64,000 nucleotides of DNA, taken from Bathymodiolus brooksi (taxonomy: Eukaryota > Mollusca > Bivalvia > Mytilida > Modiolidae). The notes under the pieces are model-generated. The model was not told where the DNA came from. It searched no databases and was given only the letters and a program-made list of their open reading frames with translations. The translations under genes and the position numbers were made by a program. The stretch is taken from assembly GCA_963680875.1 (NCBI GenBank), contig OY804589.1, forward strand, positions 27,764,353-27,828,352. The letters are read 5' to 3'. Shown piece after piece: positions 10,801-22,482 of the stretch; positions within the stretch are counted from its first letter, which is position 1; each line of letters opens with the position of its first letter.

Positions 10801-12822
10801 ATATCAAATTTTTTAGCTATCGAGCGTCAGAAGAATTTTTTTATAGCAGATACAAAATTTACTAGTCGCTATAACAATAATAATTTGGACAAATTATTGA
10901 AAAAATCCAGGACGTATATATGTCCTTGAAAAAATGAATGTTATTTTCATTGAACTGTGCATAAAATGAGACCCTTTTGTCTGCTTTAAAGGGCAATGAT
11001 TCCTGTAAAACACACATTTTTAGAATCAGATGGTCTTTGAATAATAACGCTCAGTTGGGAGGAGGAGTATGGTGTTTAACACCACTTTCAACAATATTTC
11101 TGTTATATCATGGCTGTCAGTATTATTGGTGAAGGAAACCGGAGTGCACGGAGATAACCATCGACTTATGACTGAATACCAAGTTATATATAGACAAAAA
11201 CAACCAAAGGGCTTTTTTATATCTTTGAAAGAGTTATTGTCCTTTTTGACTAATATTTCATCCTACATCTTAATGAGAGTTTACCAAGATTTGAATATCG
11301 TTACGGTAGTTTGTGGTACTGTTTTTGAAGGAGTTATTGCCCTTTATGAATTAGAATGTTTCTTTAAACAGCATTTTGTGGAGAGACATTTGTTTTTGTT
11401 TCAAATATAACGGTAAATTTTGATTTCATACTCTCCTTATAATTAATATAATGACCTTGAATAACATCTGGCCATGACCTTAGACAGCACACATTTGTAT
11501 TCAGAAATTATTCGGGTACATGAGTAACATTATGTTAAAGAAATGTCTGAACTAGATTTAGTTACAAAATGTTGATGTATGATTGCTAATATGAATCCTA
11601 ATTTCTTCTATCGTCCTTTAACCGCATGGTGGCGTAATGGTTAGTGTGCTCGCCTTGAGTGTGGTTGATAGTGGGTTTGAGCCTGGTAGGGTCAAACCAA
11701 AGACTATATATAACATTTGTATTTGTTGCTTCTCCGCTAAGCACACAGCATTAAGGAGAAAGAGCAAAGACGGGTTGGCTCGGAATCAGAATAATGTGTC
11801 CCGAGTGGAGCGACATGTCTACCCATGGACTGTTGTTCTAGTACAAAGCGGACATCATCATCTCATTGAAAATTAACTTGTTCTTGCCACGATATAGCTG
11901 AAAAATTGCTGAATTGGCAATAAGCAACAATCACTCAATCACTCTATCAGTGCTTCCCAGCAGATTGCCCTGTTACAGGGCAATGTGCCGTGAAGGACTG
12001 ATAGAAGAATATGGCAATGTGCCGTGAAGGACTGATAGAAGAATATGGCAATGTGCCGTGAAGTACTGATAGAAGAATATGGCAATGTGCCGTGAAGGAC
12101 TGATAGAAGAATATGGCAATGTGCCGTGAAGGACTGATAGAAGAATATGGCAATGTGCCGTGAAGGACTGATAGAAGAATATGGCAATGTGCCGTGAAGG
12201 ACTGATAGAAGAATATGGCAATGTGCCGTGAAGGACTGATAGAAGAATATGGCAATGTGCCGTGAAGGACTGATAGAAGAATATGGCAATGTGCCATGAA
12301 GGACTGATAGAAGAATATGGCAATGTGCCGTGAAGGACTGATAGAAGAATAACCTAAAGGCTTTCCATTCAGTAATTAAGATTCTTTAACCAATGTCGTT
12401 TTTCATTCATTTTTCTCAAAATAAAATGTCAAAAATATTTGGGCAACAAAAATGTACATCATTTGGGCCAACAACCAAAAATTTTACTCGCCCAAAATAA
12501 TCATTTGAGGCACTGATTATTATCTGGGGGGGTTTTTTATCACATTTTCATTATCTGTTAAATATTTAATGATTTTCATTTTCCAGCCCGAAATCCACCA
12601 GCGCTGTGTGCACAATTACCATATTTAAAGAAGTTGGCTAGTATCTGTCTCAAATTATACAACCTTGATTTCTCACACTCGACCTTCAGTGGATGTGCTA
12701 AGATAATAATACGCTTAGTAGATATAACTATTGCAGATGAAGACATTGGGTGTTTCAAGTTTCCTAGCAGAGGTCATAGTTCAATGAAGACCAATCAAAA
12801 AGAAGTTTATGTACTAATTTAG
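7758..12822 (+). CDS. Secreted DUF4773-like cysteine-rich protein (4 exons, 176 aa)
   Basis: Exons are 7758-7833, 9165-9290, 10679-10771 and 12587-12822 (stop TAG). All introns are GT..AG and all junctions split codons after the first base, so the frame runs without a break. Residues 1 to about 19 form a signal peptide ([19 protein letters not shown]). The mature part has eight cysteines, suggesting four disulfides, and four N-glycosylation sequons (NAS, NST, NLS, NET). The C-terminal block with [17 protein letters not shown] and IGCFKF matches the pattern I know for the DUF4773 family of secreted invertebrate proteins, whose function is unknown. Either of two adjacent ATGs (7758, 7761) could start it. 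The family call is from memory of the motif and was not searched. A polyA signal follows at 12950. Confidence 0.85.
7916..8342. repeat. Intron 1: diverged direct repeat pair
   Basis: About 85 bp at 7916-8000, starting in a C-run then T-run and 'gtaacaattttgt', recurs at 8246-8342. Both copies end in 'gtattactagggttaag'-like sequence. The C/T-run also borders the palindrome at 6821, so these may be ends of one element family. Confidence 0.6.
8462..8826 (+). mobile_element. SINE family C, copy 1 (tRNA-derived)
   Basis: Family C begins with a tRNA-like head, 'gtggcataatggttagcgtg' (A box) followed by a B-box region near 8507-8518. A long body follows (tctccgctaa, aaggagaaagagcaaagac, aatgtgtccgag, gttggtctag). 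It ends with the shared tail 'gctgaaaaattgctgaattg' and an (ACTC)n end. It lies in intron 1 of the DUF4773-like gene. Confidence 0.9.
9010..9112 (+). mobile_element. 5'-truncated SINE tail
   Basis: Only the 3' end is present: 'ctcctccaccagtaaaac' through 'cacgatataactgaagtaat' to 'ggcattaaacaccataatcc'. Confidence 0.7.
9165..9290 (+). CDS. DUF4773-like gene, exon 2
   Basis: Acceptor tttttgtag, donor gtaatt. It encodes an arginine/glutamate-rich stretch ([11 protein letters not shown]) and the first three mature cysteines, two of them adjacent (NASCC). Confidence 0.85.
9638..9895 (+). mobile_element. SINE family A, copy 1 (defines family)
   Basis: Family A, the commonest SINE here, reads: a head with 'tagttggatttacaactacc', a B box (gagttcgaacccc in good copies), 'gtgtactcgatacaacatta', 'gacaggtcggtggttttctc', 'ggtttcctccaccaataaaa', then the tail 'gatatagctgaaatattgtt' and 'gttaaacaccataacc'. 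This copy is nearly full length, in intron 2 of the DUF4773-like gene. Confidence 0.9.
10119..10222. repeat. Inverted repeat (hairpin) in intron 2
   Basis: The arm 'attgaagatctgggatttct' pairs with 'agaaatcccagatcttcaat', around a loop containing cacgagtgga repeats. Possibly a small MITE. Confidence 0.75.
10679..10771 (+). CDS. DUF4773-like gene, exon 3
   Basis: Acceptor tatttcag, donor gtgggt. It encodes a beta-strand-like segment ([15 protein letters not shown]) with one cysteine and two N-glycosylation sequons (NLS, NET). Confidence 0.85.
11069..11172 (-). mobile_element. SINE family A, 3' half
   Basis: Tail 'tggtgtttaacaccactttc' to 'ggaaaccggagtgcacggag'; the head is missing. Intron 3 of the DUF4773-like gene. 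Confidence 0.8.
11626..11944 (+). mobile_element. SINE family C, copy 2
   Basis: Near full length, from 'tggtggcgtaatggttagtg' to 'aacaatcactcaatcactc'. A 34-bp tandem array starts about 35 bp after its ACTC tail. Confidence 0.9.
11979..12350. repeat. 34-bp tandem array, about 11 copies
   Basis: The unit runs gccgtgaaggactgatagaa then gaatatggcaatgt. Copies are nearly identical, with only two single-base variants seen (aagtactg, gccatgaagg), so the array is young. There are no spacers. It lies in intron 3, directly after a SINE. Confidence 0.95.
12587..12822 (+). CDS. DUF4773-like gene, exon 4: family core and stop
   Basis: Acceptor ttttccag. It encodes 78 residues with [27 protein letters not shown] and DIGCFKF, the cysteine-containing core, and ends at TAG 12820-12822. 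Confidence 0.88.
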
Positions 12823-12949
12823 AATCTATTACATAATGTATTGTGATTTTTGTTTTACCATCTTTAGGTGTTAATAGTACACATTTTTGTATTGTATGCT
12901 CCCCTTTTCTGCTTGTGCAAACTTGAGGAAAGAGTAGTTTGTACTGCCT

Positions 12950-12955
12950 AATAAA
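12950..12955 (+). other. Polyadenylation signal AATAAA
   Basis: Canonical hexamer 128 bases after the stop codon of the DUF4773-like gene. Confidence 0.6.
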
Positions 12956-13670
12956 TACACAAACCTTTTTTTTTTTAAACTGGTAATGTTGCTTGTAAAA
13001 TATTTACTCAAAATATCATTTTATCACTGGTAAAACAGTTAATATTGTATATAATATAGTATTTATCTAAATATGGGCCAACTGAAAGCATGATTTGCTC
13101 TTTAGAACAGTTCTCATTGTCATATTATGTGTATTATACACACTCAAAAACGGTATTTTTCAAAAGATTTTTATTGCTTGATCTTAATATTAACATGTTT
13201 ACTAATACATCTTTTGTACCTTAATTATAGATTATTACATGACATTTTCCATATTGGCCCTGGTATCATACCAAGACTTCCATATCGGCCCAGAACTGTC
13301 ATCCCCAGACTTTCATTTCAGCCCTGGTATCATCCTGAGACTTCAATATCAGCCCTAGTATCAGTTAGAGGGGTGATATGGAAGGGGCCAATTTACAATA
13401 TTACCTATTAAAACACTGTTTTAGTGTTTTATCACTGTAAAATGTTTGATAATGTAGATTATTTTGAAAATTGTAAATATCATGATTTGGCCAGAAAAAA
13501 AAATATAGATAAGTATTTTACGTTTTGTATGTTCAAAATCTGTTATCATGAAAGGAGAATATGGAATTAGAGTGGTTAGGATTAATGAAATCAAGATATT
13601 TAGTGTACCAAAGACGAAGTTCATATTTAATATAGGAAGTAAGGAGCAAAGCATCAAAAATCTGAAACAA
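12956..13670. other. Intergenic, degenerate short repeats
   Basis: At 13250-13360 a decayed repeat recurs about every 35 bp (atcggccctggtatcat, agacttccatatc, tcagccctagtatcag). Nothing else is recognised. Confidence 0.4.
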
Positions 13671-13673
13671 TTC

Positions 13674-13803
13674 ATGCCTATCACCACTAATGTTGTGAGG
13701 TCGAATCCTGTGCAGGCAAGGTGTACTTGATACAACATTATGTGATAAAGTTTGTTAGTGACTTGTTGAAAGTGGAGTTAAACACCATAACCTATAACCC
13801 CCT
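13674..13803 (+). mobile_element. SINE family A with internal deletion
   Basis: The head (tatcaccactaatgttgtg) and the tail (gttgaaagtggagttaaaca) are present. The 'ggtggttttctcc' to 'atattg' middle is gone, joined at 'gtgacttgttgaaag'. Confidence 0.8.
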
Positions 13804-13903
13804 CAAAAACCACCAAGTCAGATGTCAGAAAACTTATTTCTTTGTTTACGATATCTACTGTTAGTGTATGTGGACTATTAAGTGTAATTGACAAATTCTT
13901 ATA

Positions 13904-14133
13904 GGGTTAGGGTTATGGTGTTTAATGCCATTTTCAACAGTTTATTGGTGGTGGAAATCAGAGTACCCGGAGAAAACCACCAATCACTCAAAATCTTAAT
14001 CGCATAATGTTGTATTGAGTACACCTTACCAAGAGCGGAATGCGTGAGTTCACACCAACCTCAATTTGTTGAATCTGTCTGGGCTCTCCTCCCCTTCATG
14101 ATATATCTGAAAGTGACGATAAACAACAATACT
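13904..14133 (-). mobile_element. SINE family A, diverged, with telomere-like end
   Basis: On the + strand it starts 'agggttagggttatggtgtt', so its 3' tail reads CCATAACCCTAACCC. The head is degraded after 14062. A weak + strand tail fragment (atatatctgaaagtgacg) follows at about 14100. Confidence 0.65.
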
Positions 14134-14488
14134 TCTCATTATGATAGTTTGCAGTTGCGTCGACGGCCAAAAAAAATGACAGTAAAACCTGCCTAAGCAG
14201 AATAAACGGAATTCTTTATACACCGAATTTTAAATAAAATCCCAATGTAGGAAATCTTGTTAATTTAACCTGTATAAATTGAATGCCTGTCTACTCCAAG
14301 CACAAATATTAGTACCAAGAACGTTCGGTTTAGACAGGTTTCACTGTATTTATAAACTCTCAGATACTAGGTCACATGTCATCTTGACACGTCCAATGCC
14401 TTTTTATGTTTCGTTTTATGATACACAATCAAAGCTCAGTTTGATCATTGCAATTATAAGCTAAATTTTCTCAGATCAACTTAAATAC

Positions 14489-14743
14489 TTGAGAGTAACC
14501 GGTCATGTATATATGTGTGTTAGGGGCGTAAATGTTGCTTCCGTTTCTAATCAAATGAAAAACGGAAAATACCACGCTATCGGAACAGTTCCAAAATCAA
14601 ATATCAAAATCGTTGAAAGAGGCAAAATCGATATGCCAAACACACAAATACATGAGCGCTCACCTACCTGGCTTGGTACTTACACTTCAATAAACCAACT
14701 AGTTTTATGGGGCCAAACCTCCCCCTTTTCATTAGATTTTTAG
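14489..14743 (+). other. Open frame of 84 codons, coding-like, unassigned
   Basis: The frame includes GTVPKSNIKIVERGKIDMPN and ERSPTWLGTYTSINQLVLWG. Its composition looks more protein-like than neighbouring frames. I have a vague memory of similar peptides in many unannotated animal proteins but cannot name a family. No splice sites or partner exons were found. It may be a fragment of a repeat. Confidence 0.25.
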
Positions 14744-14909
14744 ATCTGATCTGATGATGTATTTTTTGTTTAAAATATTTTTTGCTACTAATGTGAAACA
14801 TTGTTATTCGGTAGACTTCATTTTGTTTATGTTATTTTGAAGATTTATTTATATACATGTACATGTACACAGAGAATTAAGACAATTGTATTATTGTTAC
14901 GTTTACAGC

Positions 14910-15830
14910 TGGTCCAAAGGATCATGAGATCTATTGACATCATGTTGCGTCCATCATCATCGTCGTGGTTTTGCACGTCTACATTTTCTGTGAAAATACG
15001 GTACTTGGCCAAATGGAAACAAACTTTGCAATCTTTTTCCTTTAGTTGTGCCTATCAGAATTTTTAATTTTTGTGCAAATGCAAAATGCAACATGATAAA
15101 TTAAAATGCAGTTTTTTTTATTTCATATTGTATGAATTTTATGCTGATCAGAAATTCAAGATGGCTGCCATTACTGCAGGATTTATTTTAGCATAGGACC
15201 CTATGCAAAACTCAACATGGCCATCAGAACTAATTGTGCAATTTGATTGGATTATCCTCATAAGTTCTATTTTTTCATAAAACTATTCAGTGGTTGTAGG
15301 CTTACCAGTAAAGTGTTGTGATTGATATTGGGTTAGTTCTTTACGAAGTGGGTGATTTTTATGCCGTTCTGAAATTCAAGATGGATGCCAATGCAAAACT
15401 TATTTTAACATAGGATCTTATGGGAAAATGAAGAAAAGTTTCTTTCTTCAAATCTTCAAACACAATTGAACCCAACTTGTAAATTGATGGCCATGTAATG
15501 GTCTCCTACTAAGTTATTATTTGTTATGTGTGTATTGGAAATCCAAGATGTCCACCCTATGAGAAAACATTTAGATTTTTTATATGGAGCAGCAAGATGG
15601 CCACCATTGCAGGACAAAAATTTTAAATGAGGACTCCTATGGGAAAATTCTTTTAAAACCTATGTCTATGAATCAACTGAACCACTTAAAAGGACATTTT
15701 TATATTCTTGTATGTTGATCAGAAGTCAAGTAATAACCAACACTGCAGGAAAAGTTTAAAATTACCTAATGGAGAAATGTTAAGGAATAAATCTGTCTTT
15801 GCCTTAATTTTTTTTACCTACTTGCCGGAA
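14910..15830. repeat. Diverged dispersed repeat with 'caagatggctgcc' blocks
   Basis: Starts 'ggtccaaaggatcatgagat', then 'gttgcgtccatcatcatcgt'. Blocks 'attcaagatggctgcc' (15153), 'attcaagatggatgcc' (15372), 'atccaagatgtccacc' (15540) and 'agcaagatggccacc' (15591) follow at irregular spacing. The same opening and blocks occur at 28811-29100 and 30130-30545. Confidence 0.6.
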
Positions 15831-16325
15831 AGCCAAATTTAGAAAAAAATTATTCAAACAAATTCTTTCATAATTTTAGCGCGATTACTGAAATCACAGA
15901 AGACACAAGCCTGATTGACCCTATCCACATATAAAAAATAAATTTAGCATTTTTAACTAGGATAACAATACAGGTTTAGGTGATATTTTAACTAGGTTAG
16001 CAATACAGACTCAGGTGAGAATTCAGCCATGTTTGTTTTATCTTTATATTGATCTTAAAGCTTTAAAAGCTTTTTTTAATTTTTTTACTTTAAATAAAGA
16101 TTTTTAAATTTATTGTTTCAAATTTGTGTTGTTGGACGTGTTTTTATGTGGTCCGCATTCCTATGCATGGGTACCAACTGTGCTCCTCTTCTGGTAAACT
16201 ATTTTCTTTTATTTGTATGGGGCAGGCTTCATGCAGGGGCTTATCAATAGAAAAAAGACAAATCTAGCCAGTTCTTTAATTTCATATCCTGCTCTGTAGA
16301 TGATGTAATTTAAGTGAATACATAA

Positions 16326-16690
16326 TTCAGTGATATAATGGTTAACATGCTCACATCAAGTACGGTAAATGTGGGTTCGAGCACTGGTCGGGTTCAAACC
16401 AAAGACTTATAAATTGGCATTTGCTGCTTCTCTGTTAAGCAGGCGCCATTAAGGAGTAATAACAAAGACTGGTTGGCTTGTAATCAGGATAATGTGTCTA
16501 GAGTGGAGCGACATGTCTACCCACAGCGTGTTGTTTCAGTGAGCTAGCACTACAAACATCCAGCTAAGCATGTTGGTCTAGTACAAAGTGTACATCATTA
16601 TCATCATCATCTCATTGAATGTAACTTGTTCTCCCCATCATATATCTGAATTGCTTATTTTTGGCTTTAAAGAACAATCACTAACTCAAA
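16326..16690 (+). mobile_element. SINE family C, copy 3
   Basis: Full length and diverged. Head 'cagtgatataatggttaaca', B box gtgggttcgagcac, tail 'tatatctgaattgc'. Confidence 0.88.
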
Positions 16691-16764
16691 GTTTGGATGT
16701 TGATTGCATCTATCCCATTGTACTTCTTCTTTCTTCAGGTTTTCAGTATGCCATCAGCATTTGA

Positions 16765-16960
16765 TGATTATTATACCCACACCTTGTCCGTCCGTCCGTT
16801 TGTCCGTTAGTCCGTTCGTCCGTTCACACTTTCGTAACAGATGTCTCAGCTTCTACTGGAAGAAATGATTGCACATCTACTTCCTGTTTACCGTGCGATT
16901 TACAAATGAACGAGTGGGGTATTCTTAGCACGACGTAGCGTGCAACATCTTGTTTACTGT
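16765..16960. repeat. 'gtccgtccgtcc' dispersed repeat fragment
   Basis: Contains a GTCC/GTTC run (16785-16830) and 'gcacgacgtagcgtgcaaca'. Unclassified. Similar 'cggacggacgac' runs close the element at 51609-53228. Confidence 0.4.
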
Positions 16961-17199
16961 TGCATGCCTGGACAAGAGTAAATTTATAATACAATATTTA
17001 CAGCCAAATAATTAAATTAGTGCAATAATGAAACAAAGGTGATTAAAACTATTTACATTTGAAATAAAGGATACTACAGATACAACTATATCTACTTCAT
17101 ACCTTTAACTACACCTAGAAATTCACAGTAAGAATTGGTTAAGAACCAAACTTTTGGACCAGAGAGATTATTTCAATTTTCCCATTGCAGGGCTCTCAC

Positions 17200-17867
17200 T
17201 AGATACGATAACGTAACCCTCATTCCGCTTGTGCTCCAGTTAGGGTTACGAATCGGTCCCATTCAACATATGGGAGCAAATTAAAATTTTCGTTAAGTGA
17301 ATATTTCAACTTTCTTTTTGCATATCTGGTCATAACTTATTATTCCCTACAATTTTTAAGTAATGGTGATACGAAATAAGTGTTGCAATACCTGTTTCTA
17401 CCTTCACTATCGATTTAGTATTCGAAAATTGTTTCTTGTCCGCCATGGCACTTTACGTATACTCTCGTGATGGGTGGAGCCTATCCATATATGGATCTGA
17501 ATGCCAAATATGAAAAACTTTACTACGATTAATCCAAGTAAGGATATCTCCAAAACGAGGCAAGTGCACGTGAAATAGCAACTTTTAAACAAAATATCGG
17601 ACAGAAAGAAGATTTCATGCATTCAAATTTTCAGATGGATATATACGTCTACCATGGATTGATGCAGCGTTTACTTAACACCTCAAGGTTTACCTAAATA
17701 TATTTATCTTTCACCCCCGTTAATTTTTCCAACCACTTACAACGGAATTAGGACAAAAAACCGCCCGGTTTGAATCACTCCGAGCGCTGCTCCCATACGT
17801 TGAATGGGACCGATTCGTAACCCTCGCTGGGAGCAAAAGCGGACTGAGGGTTACGTTATCGTATCTA
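17200..17867. mobile_element. Non-autonomous TIR transposon with 9-bp target duplication (MULE-like)
   Basis: The ends are TAGATACGATAACGTAACCC and its inverse (..GGGTTACGTTATCGTATCTA). Similarity continues inward for about 78 bp (tcggtcccattcaac against gttgaatgggaccga). The nine bases GGCTCTCAC lie on both sides (17191-17199 and 17868-17876). The 668-bp interior has no recognised protein. A 9-bp duplication with long TIRs fits Mutator-like elements. Confidence 0.85.
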
Positions 17868-17946
17868 GGCTCTCACTACTTTCAAATTAGAGGGAGAAGT
17901 GACTTCTCTTTCAGTATTGTGATCATGAACTTTCCGTTTTTGTGTA

Positions 17947-18112
17947 GAAAACCACCGACCTACCGCAAGTCACTGACAAACTTTATCACATATTGTTGTA
18001 TCGAGAACACCTCGACATGAGCAGGATTACAATGTTAGTAGTGATAGGCACTGATTGCATATATAGTTGTAAATCCAACAACAATGCGATCACGACCACG
18101 ACGACCCCATTA
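17947..18112 (-). mobile_element. SINE family A, head half
   Basis: From 'gaaaaccaccgacctaccgc' to 'cacgaccacgacgacccc'. The 3' tail domain is missing. Confidence 0.85.
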
Positions 18113-18266
18113 CGACTGGTAGAAATACTTTCCAGTAATTACATAACACTAAACAAATTAAGTAGAGATCGTCAATATAATCAAATTTATTTTACACGTT
18201 ATGATACATTTTGTTGTTCGTGCAAAGGAAAACTTAATGGCATGAAGAAAGTAGCCTGAAGATTGT

Positions 18267-18375
18267 AAATATGATGCTGTTGAAAATAAGCCACGCTATA
18301 CATAGTGAAAATAGTTAATATAAATATGATGCTGTTGAAAATAAGCCACGCTATTTATAGTGAAAATAGTTACCG
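18267..18375. repeat. 55-bp tandem duplication
   Basis: The unit starting 'aaatatgatgctgttgaaaa' at 18267 repeats at 18322 with few changes. Confidence 0.85.
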
Positions 18376-18559
18376 TAATACAAATTAAGTGCGGATCAAT
18401 GATATGTAAGAAAGGGTAAGTTCAGTACTTGATTTGGCCAATTTTCCGAAGAGACTACGTAATTGTTTCATTTAAAAACGAGGTCTAACTGTAGAACGCG
18501 TACCTCAATGAAGACATGATCATTCATTGCAGGATATATTGATTTAATGAAGGATTGAT

Positions 18560-19135
<576 letters not shown>

Positions 19136-20029
19136 ATAACCTGACAGCGCCCATCGCGAGGGTATCTCCACCTATCCGCCACCCGGAGACGTGCTGAGCA
19201 CGTATGTGGGTTTGAGACATGGGAACTTTAACCGTTAACCAGAACTCTATATCACATGTATGGTATGTAAAAGAACATGAACGAACGGGTACCTCAACGA
19301 AGACACCATTACAGGATATAGTCATTAAAGGAAGACAAACACTTGTGTATATGGACTGGACATTCAAGTTTAATAAGAAAACGTACGATAGTATTGCTAC
19401 AAAATATGTACATGTATTTAATTCAACAAGAAATTCGTGTTTTCTTTATAAAGAAAAATTGCTAAACGTTCAGCTTAGAAAGATCTACGAAGATTATAGA
19501 TCTTCGACGCAACCCGGTACACTCGAATTCCAATCGAACGATCATCCAATGCAGTTCTATCATTGAGCTTGTGACGTCTTGTATACGTAACGTCACTAAT
19601 CAATGACGTTTTAGGGAAAGCCTATAAATCAGCCGTTGGCACTCAAAGACGGTGTTTGGAAATAATAGGTTCCATGGACATGTAAGGATTAATTCGGACA
19701 TTGATTCGTTGTTTTTGTTTATTTATTTACTTGTTTTTTGTTTTATTTTTCTTAATTTGTATGTTTGTTTTTGCTTGATTTTATTTTGCCAATTTTTGTT
19801 TTGCACAGGTGCATTGGTGATATCTGTAGATCAATCGTGCTACTCTTAGAAAATACCGGTTTACTATATTGTAATCCCATTTACAAATTTTGAAGTATGT
19901 ACAGGAAGATAGTATATTTTTTCTTTCTTTCGAGCATCTGACAATGAACACTTTAATGCAAAAATACTCGCAAAAACGTAAAAACAATCTGAAATTCCTG
20001 ATATAATATTTTTAGTGGAGAGTCGTAAG

Positions 20030-20335
20030 ACTAAGAGTGTACTGGAAAGTGGAGACAAGCTTAGCGCTAAGCTCCTACGCCCCTGTGGTAGGAAGAAAAG
20101 TTTGCAGATACATAAGGGGTAATCAGAAGCCGTAAATCGAAGAGGGATACAACGGCAAAAAGAAAATCGGACAAAAGGACAAACAATGATGTGCAAATAA
20201 CTACACAGAAAACTAAAAATCGAGCAACACGAATCCCACTAAAACCGGGGGTGAACGCATGTGCTCCGGACGAGTGAGCAGTTCCTGCTCCACATATCAC
20301 ACTCGTCGTGTTACTCTTGTTACAAACCCGGTGAT
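20030..20335. repeat. Dispersed repeat E, copy 1
   Basis: Shares with 37440-37740 the order 'gtaatcagaagccgtaaatc', 'ggacaaaaggacaaacaa', 'atcgagcaacacgaatccc', 'gggggtgaacgcat', 'gcagttcctgctcca', 'cgtcgtgttact'. I recognise this as a common repeat of molluscan genomes; its class is unclear. Confidence 0.75.
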
Positions 20336-20459
20336 AAGTCAGTCATGAGGAAAAGACCGGATTTTGATTACGACAAACAGAACATATCCGTGGTCAATTG
20401 TGACACAGAACTTCCGTAACGGTTAATCAAGTCATGGTGGCGACTGTAAAACTTTCGAA

Positions 20460-21290
20460 ATGATTTATGTGGTGTTACTGTCAATGGTTTTACCATAAAA
20501 ATTGTGTAACACCACAGACATTTAGCATTAAAATTGTGAATAAACACATTATTCCATAAACAGTAATATACAGAACAAAATATTGCTCTTTAACCTATGC
20601 AGAAAAATTGTTCAAACATCGTCATTTACGTGTAAGATAGAGTTTAACAAGCTGATGGGAGTATACTTTTTAGACCTGGTAACACCAGGGACATATCTTC
20701 ATAACACCATGGACATATCTTCATAACACCATGGACAAAACTGATATTGCTCATGCATTTAACCAATATGTTGAAAAACTGAATATTGTACTGAAAACAT
20801 TAAGAAAACAACAAATATAGGTTGTTAGTTGAGTTTTTTTCTTGAATTAAATGTTTACATTCATGAAGATGTCCCTGGTGTTACCTTTGTTATCTGTGGT
20901 GTTACCTCTTGTCAATGGTGTTACCTCATGTAAATTGTTTCATAAAAAGGATAAATGACATAATTGAAGTAAATTATATTATAGTTGAATAAAGGTGACT
21001 TTGATAACTATGACTATGTATAAGTCATCTTTTCTTTATATAAAGTGAAACAAAATACAATTATGAAAACTTGTTTGTTTCATAATGCAGCTTAAATGGA
21101 ATTCCACAACTACATATCCAAATATTGTGAAAAAAAACTAGTGCTCCAAAGAAAATATCCTACATTATGCATAATTTCCCTGTATATTATGTATGTAACC
21201 ACTTTTTACATAAAAATTATTTTTCATTTACCTAAAAAGAATAATTTTATGTTGGTAACACCTCGGACTGAAAGGTATTAGAGGGTGCTA
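20460..21290. repeat. Cluster of inverted GGTGTTACC / GGTAACACC motifs
   Basis: The 9- to 12-mer around GGTGTTAC occurs about eight times in both orientations: near 20470, 20505, 20680, 20703, 20725, 20875, 20897, 20915 and 21245. It is often followed by 'aggacat' or 'tggacata'. The rest is AT-rich and non-coding. It could be one foldback-type element or several nested ends. Confidence 0.5.
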
Positions 21291-22009
21291 CATATCTAGA
21301 AAAAAAAAATTCATGGTGGTTTTCCCGACTGTATATTATGTAAATATGTCATTGTAATGTAGGAAAAACTAATAGGCTAAAGCAAAACGGGAACGAAAAT
21401 ATTTGATGTCACCAAAATATGAACAGGAAAAAGTGCGTGTATTTTGATAATGACCCTAATACATTAATTAAAAAACAGTTCAACAACAGAATTGAATCAT
21501 TGCATTAGCTAAGTATGTCACTATGTGATTAGGAATTAAAAATGTAATTAGTGCTAATCATATGATTAGCTTAATCACAAGTTCAACAACGGACCCCTGT
21601 ATATTACGTTGGTATTTGAGTTTCAATCCTTTGACTATGAGAATACTAGAAACGAGTCGTGTGCAATAAATTAGGCCACATATACTCGGGGACAGGATAG
21701 CCACCCCATTTTCCAAAACTACGAAAAAAAGGCGAGTGGTTAAATTTTTTAATTTAACTCTCGAGAGTGGAGAAATATCGTAACCCACATGGGCAACTGA
21801 AGGAGAATTTGTTTCTCCCATTATTTAACACGAACTTTATTTCAAAATCCGATTCAATTACCGATTTGACAACATGCGGGGAAAGACACGAGACATTTTA
21901 ATCCTCTAGAAAATACAGATTTTTCCACCACTGGTTCAGCGGGGTTAAAACGTCGTAATAATGGGAGAAACAAGTATAACCTTTTAAAAGATTTCAAATA
22001 TTCCTTATG

Positions 22010-22205
22010 ATTTAATTTTTACAACAAAATTGAATGATTCCTCGATTTTAATTACGGTTATGTCGTATGACTAGTTGAATTTGTGGTTGGCGACTGAATA
22101 TGTTGATGACGTCACAATACCAACCCATGATATCAAGTATAACCAATTTTTCTCCGGGTGGATCAACCAATCAGATTGCAGTATTCACATCAAATTAAAT
22201 TATTT
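22010..22205 (-). mobile_element. Dispersed repeat F, copy 1
   Basis: The reverse complement matches 39645-39850 and 42527-42720: 'aatactgcaatctgattgg', 'ggttatacttgat', 'ttggtattgtgacgtcac', 'aacatattca', 'ataatcgtaattaaaatcga', 'aaggaatatttgaaat'. Confidence 0.8.
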
Positions 22206-22431
22206 ATACGATAATCTGAAATATATATATATATATCATAACAAAATGATCCTTTCTATACCAAACGTCGTTAAAAAATCCATCTTCGGTTTTTATATTT
22301 ATCGGAGTAGCTATTAATGTCCCCGAGTACATGTGAATTATATATCTAGTTTTTTCATTTTGCACAAAGGAGGAGATATGTTACATCAGGATTTTACATT
22401 AAAGCTTTAACCATCTTTCTGTTTCAGACAA

Positions 22432-22482
22432 ATGGCGAACGGTTCTGCAAAAGATGTTATGTCAAATTATAATAAGCAAGTG
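22432..22482 (+). CDS. BAR gene exon 1 (first coding)
   Basis: Encodes [17 protein letters not shown]. The acceptor gtttcag ends at 22427, followed by four bases before the ATG. Donor gtgggt. Confidence 0.75.

Noticed and set aside
11939..12323. Overlapping minus-strand frames over the 34-bp array; also the thought of a CRISPR array
   Set aside because: The units are contiguous with no spacers and the DNA is eukaryotic. The frames are repeat artefacts.
13904..13920. TTAGGGTTAGGG as an interstitial telomere
   Set aside because: Only two repeats, and the same motif ends other SINE copies.
19219..19566. 115-codon open frame on +
   Set aside because: No family recognised, no splice partners, and it overlaps degenerate repeat sequence; kept as non-coding.
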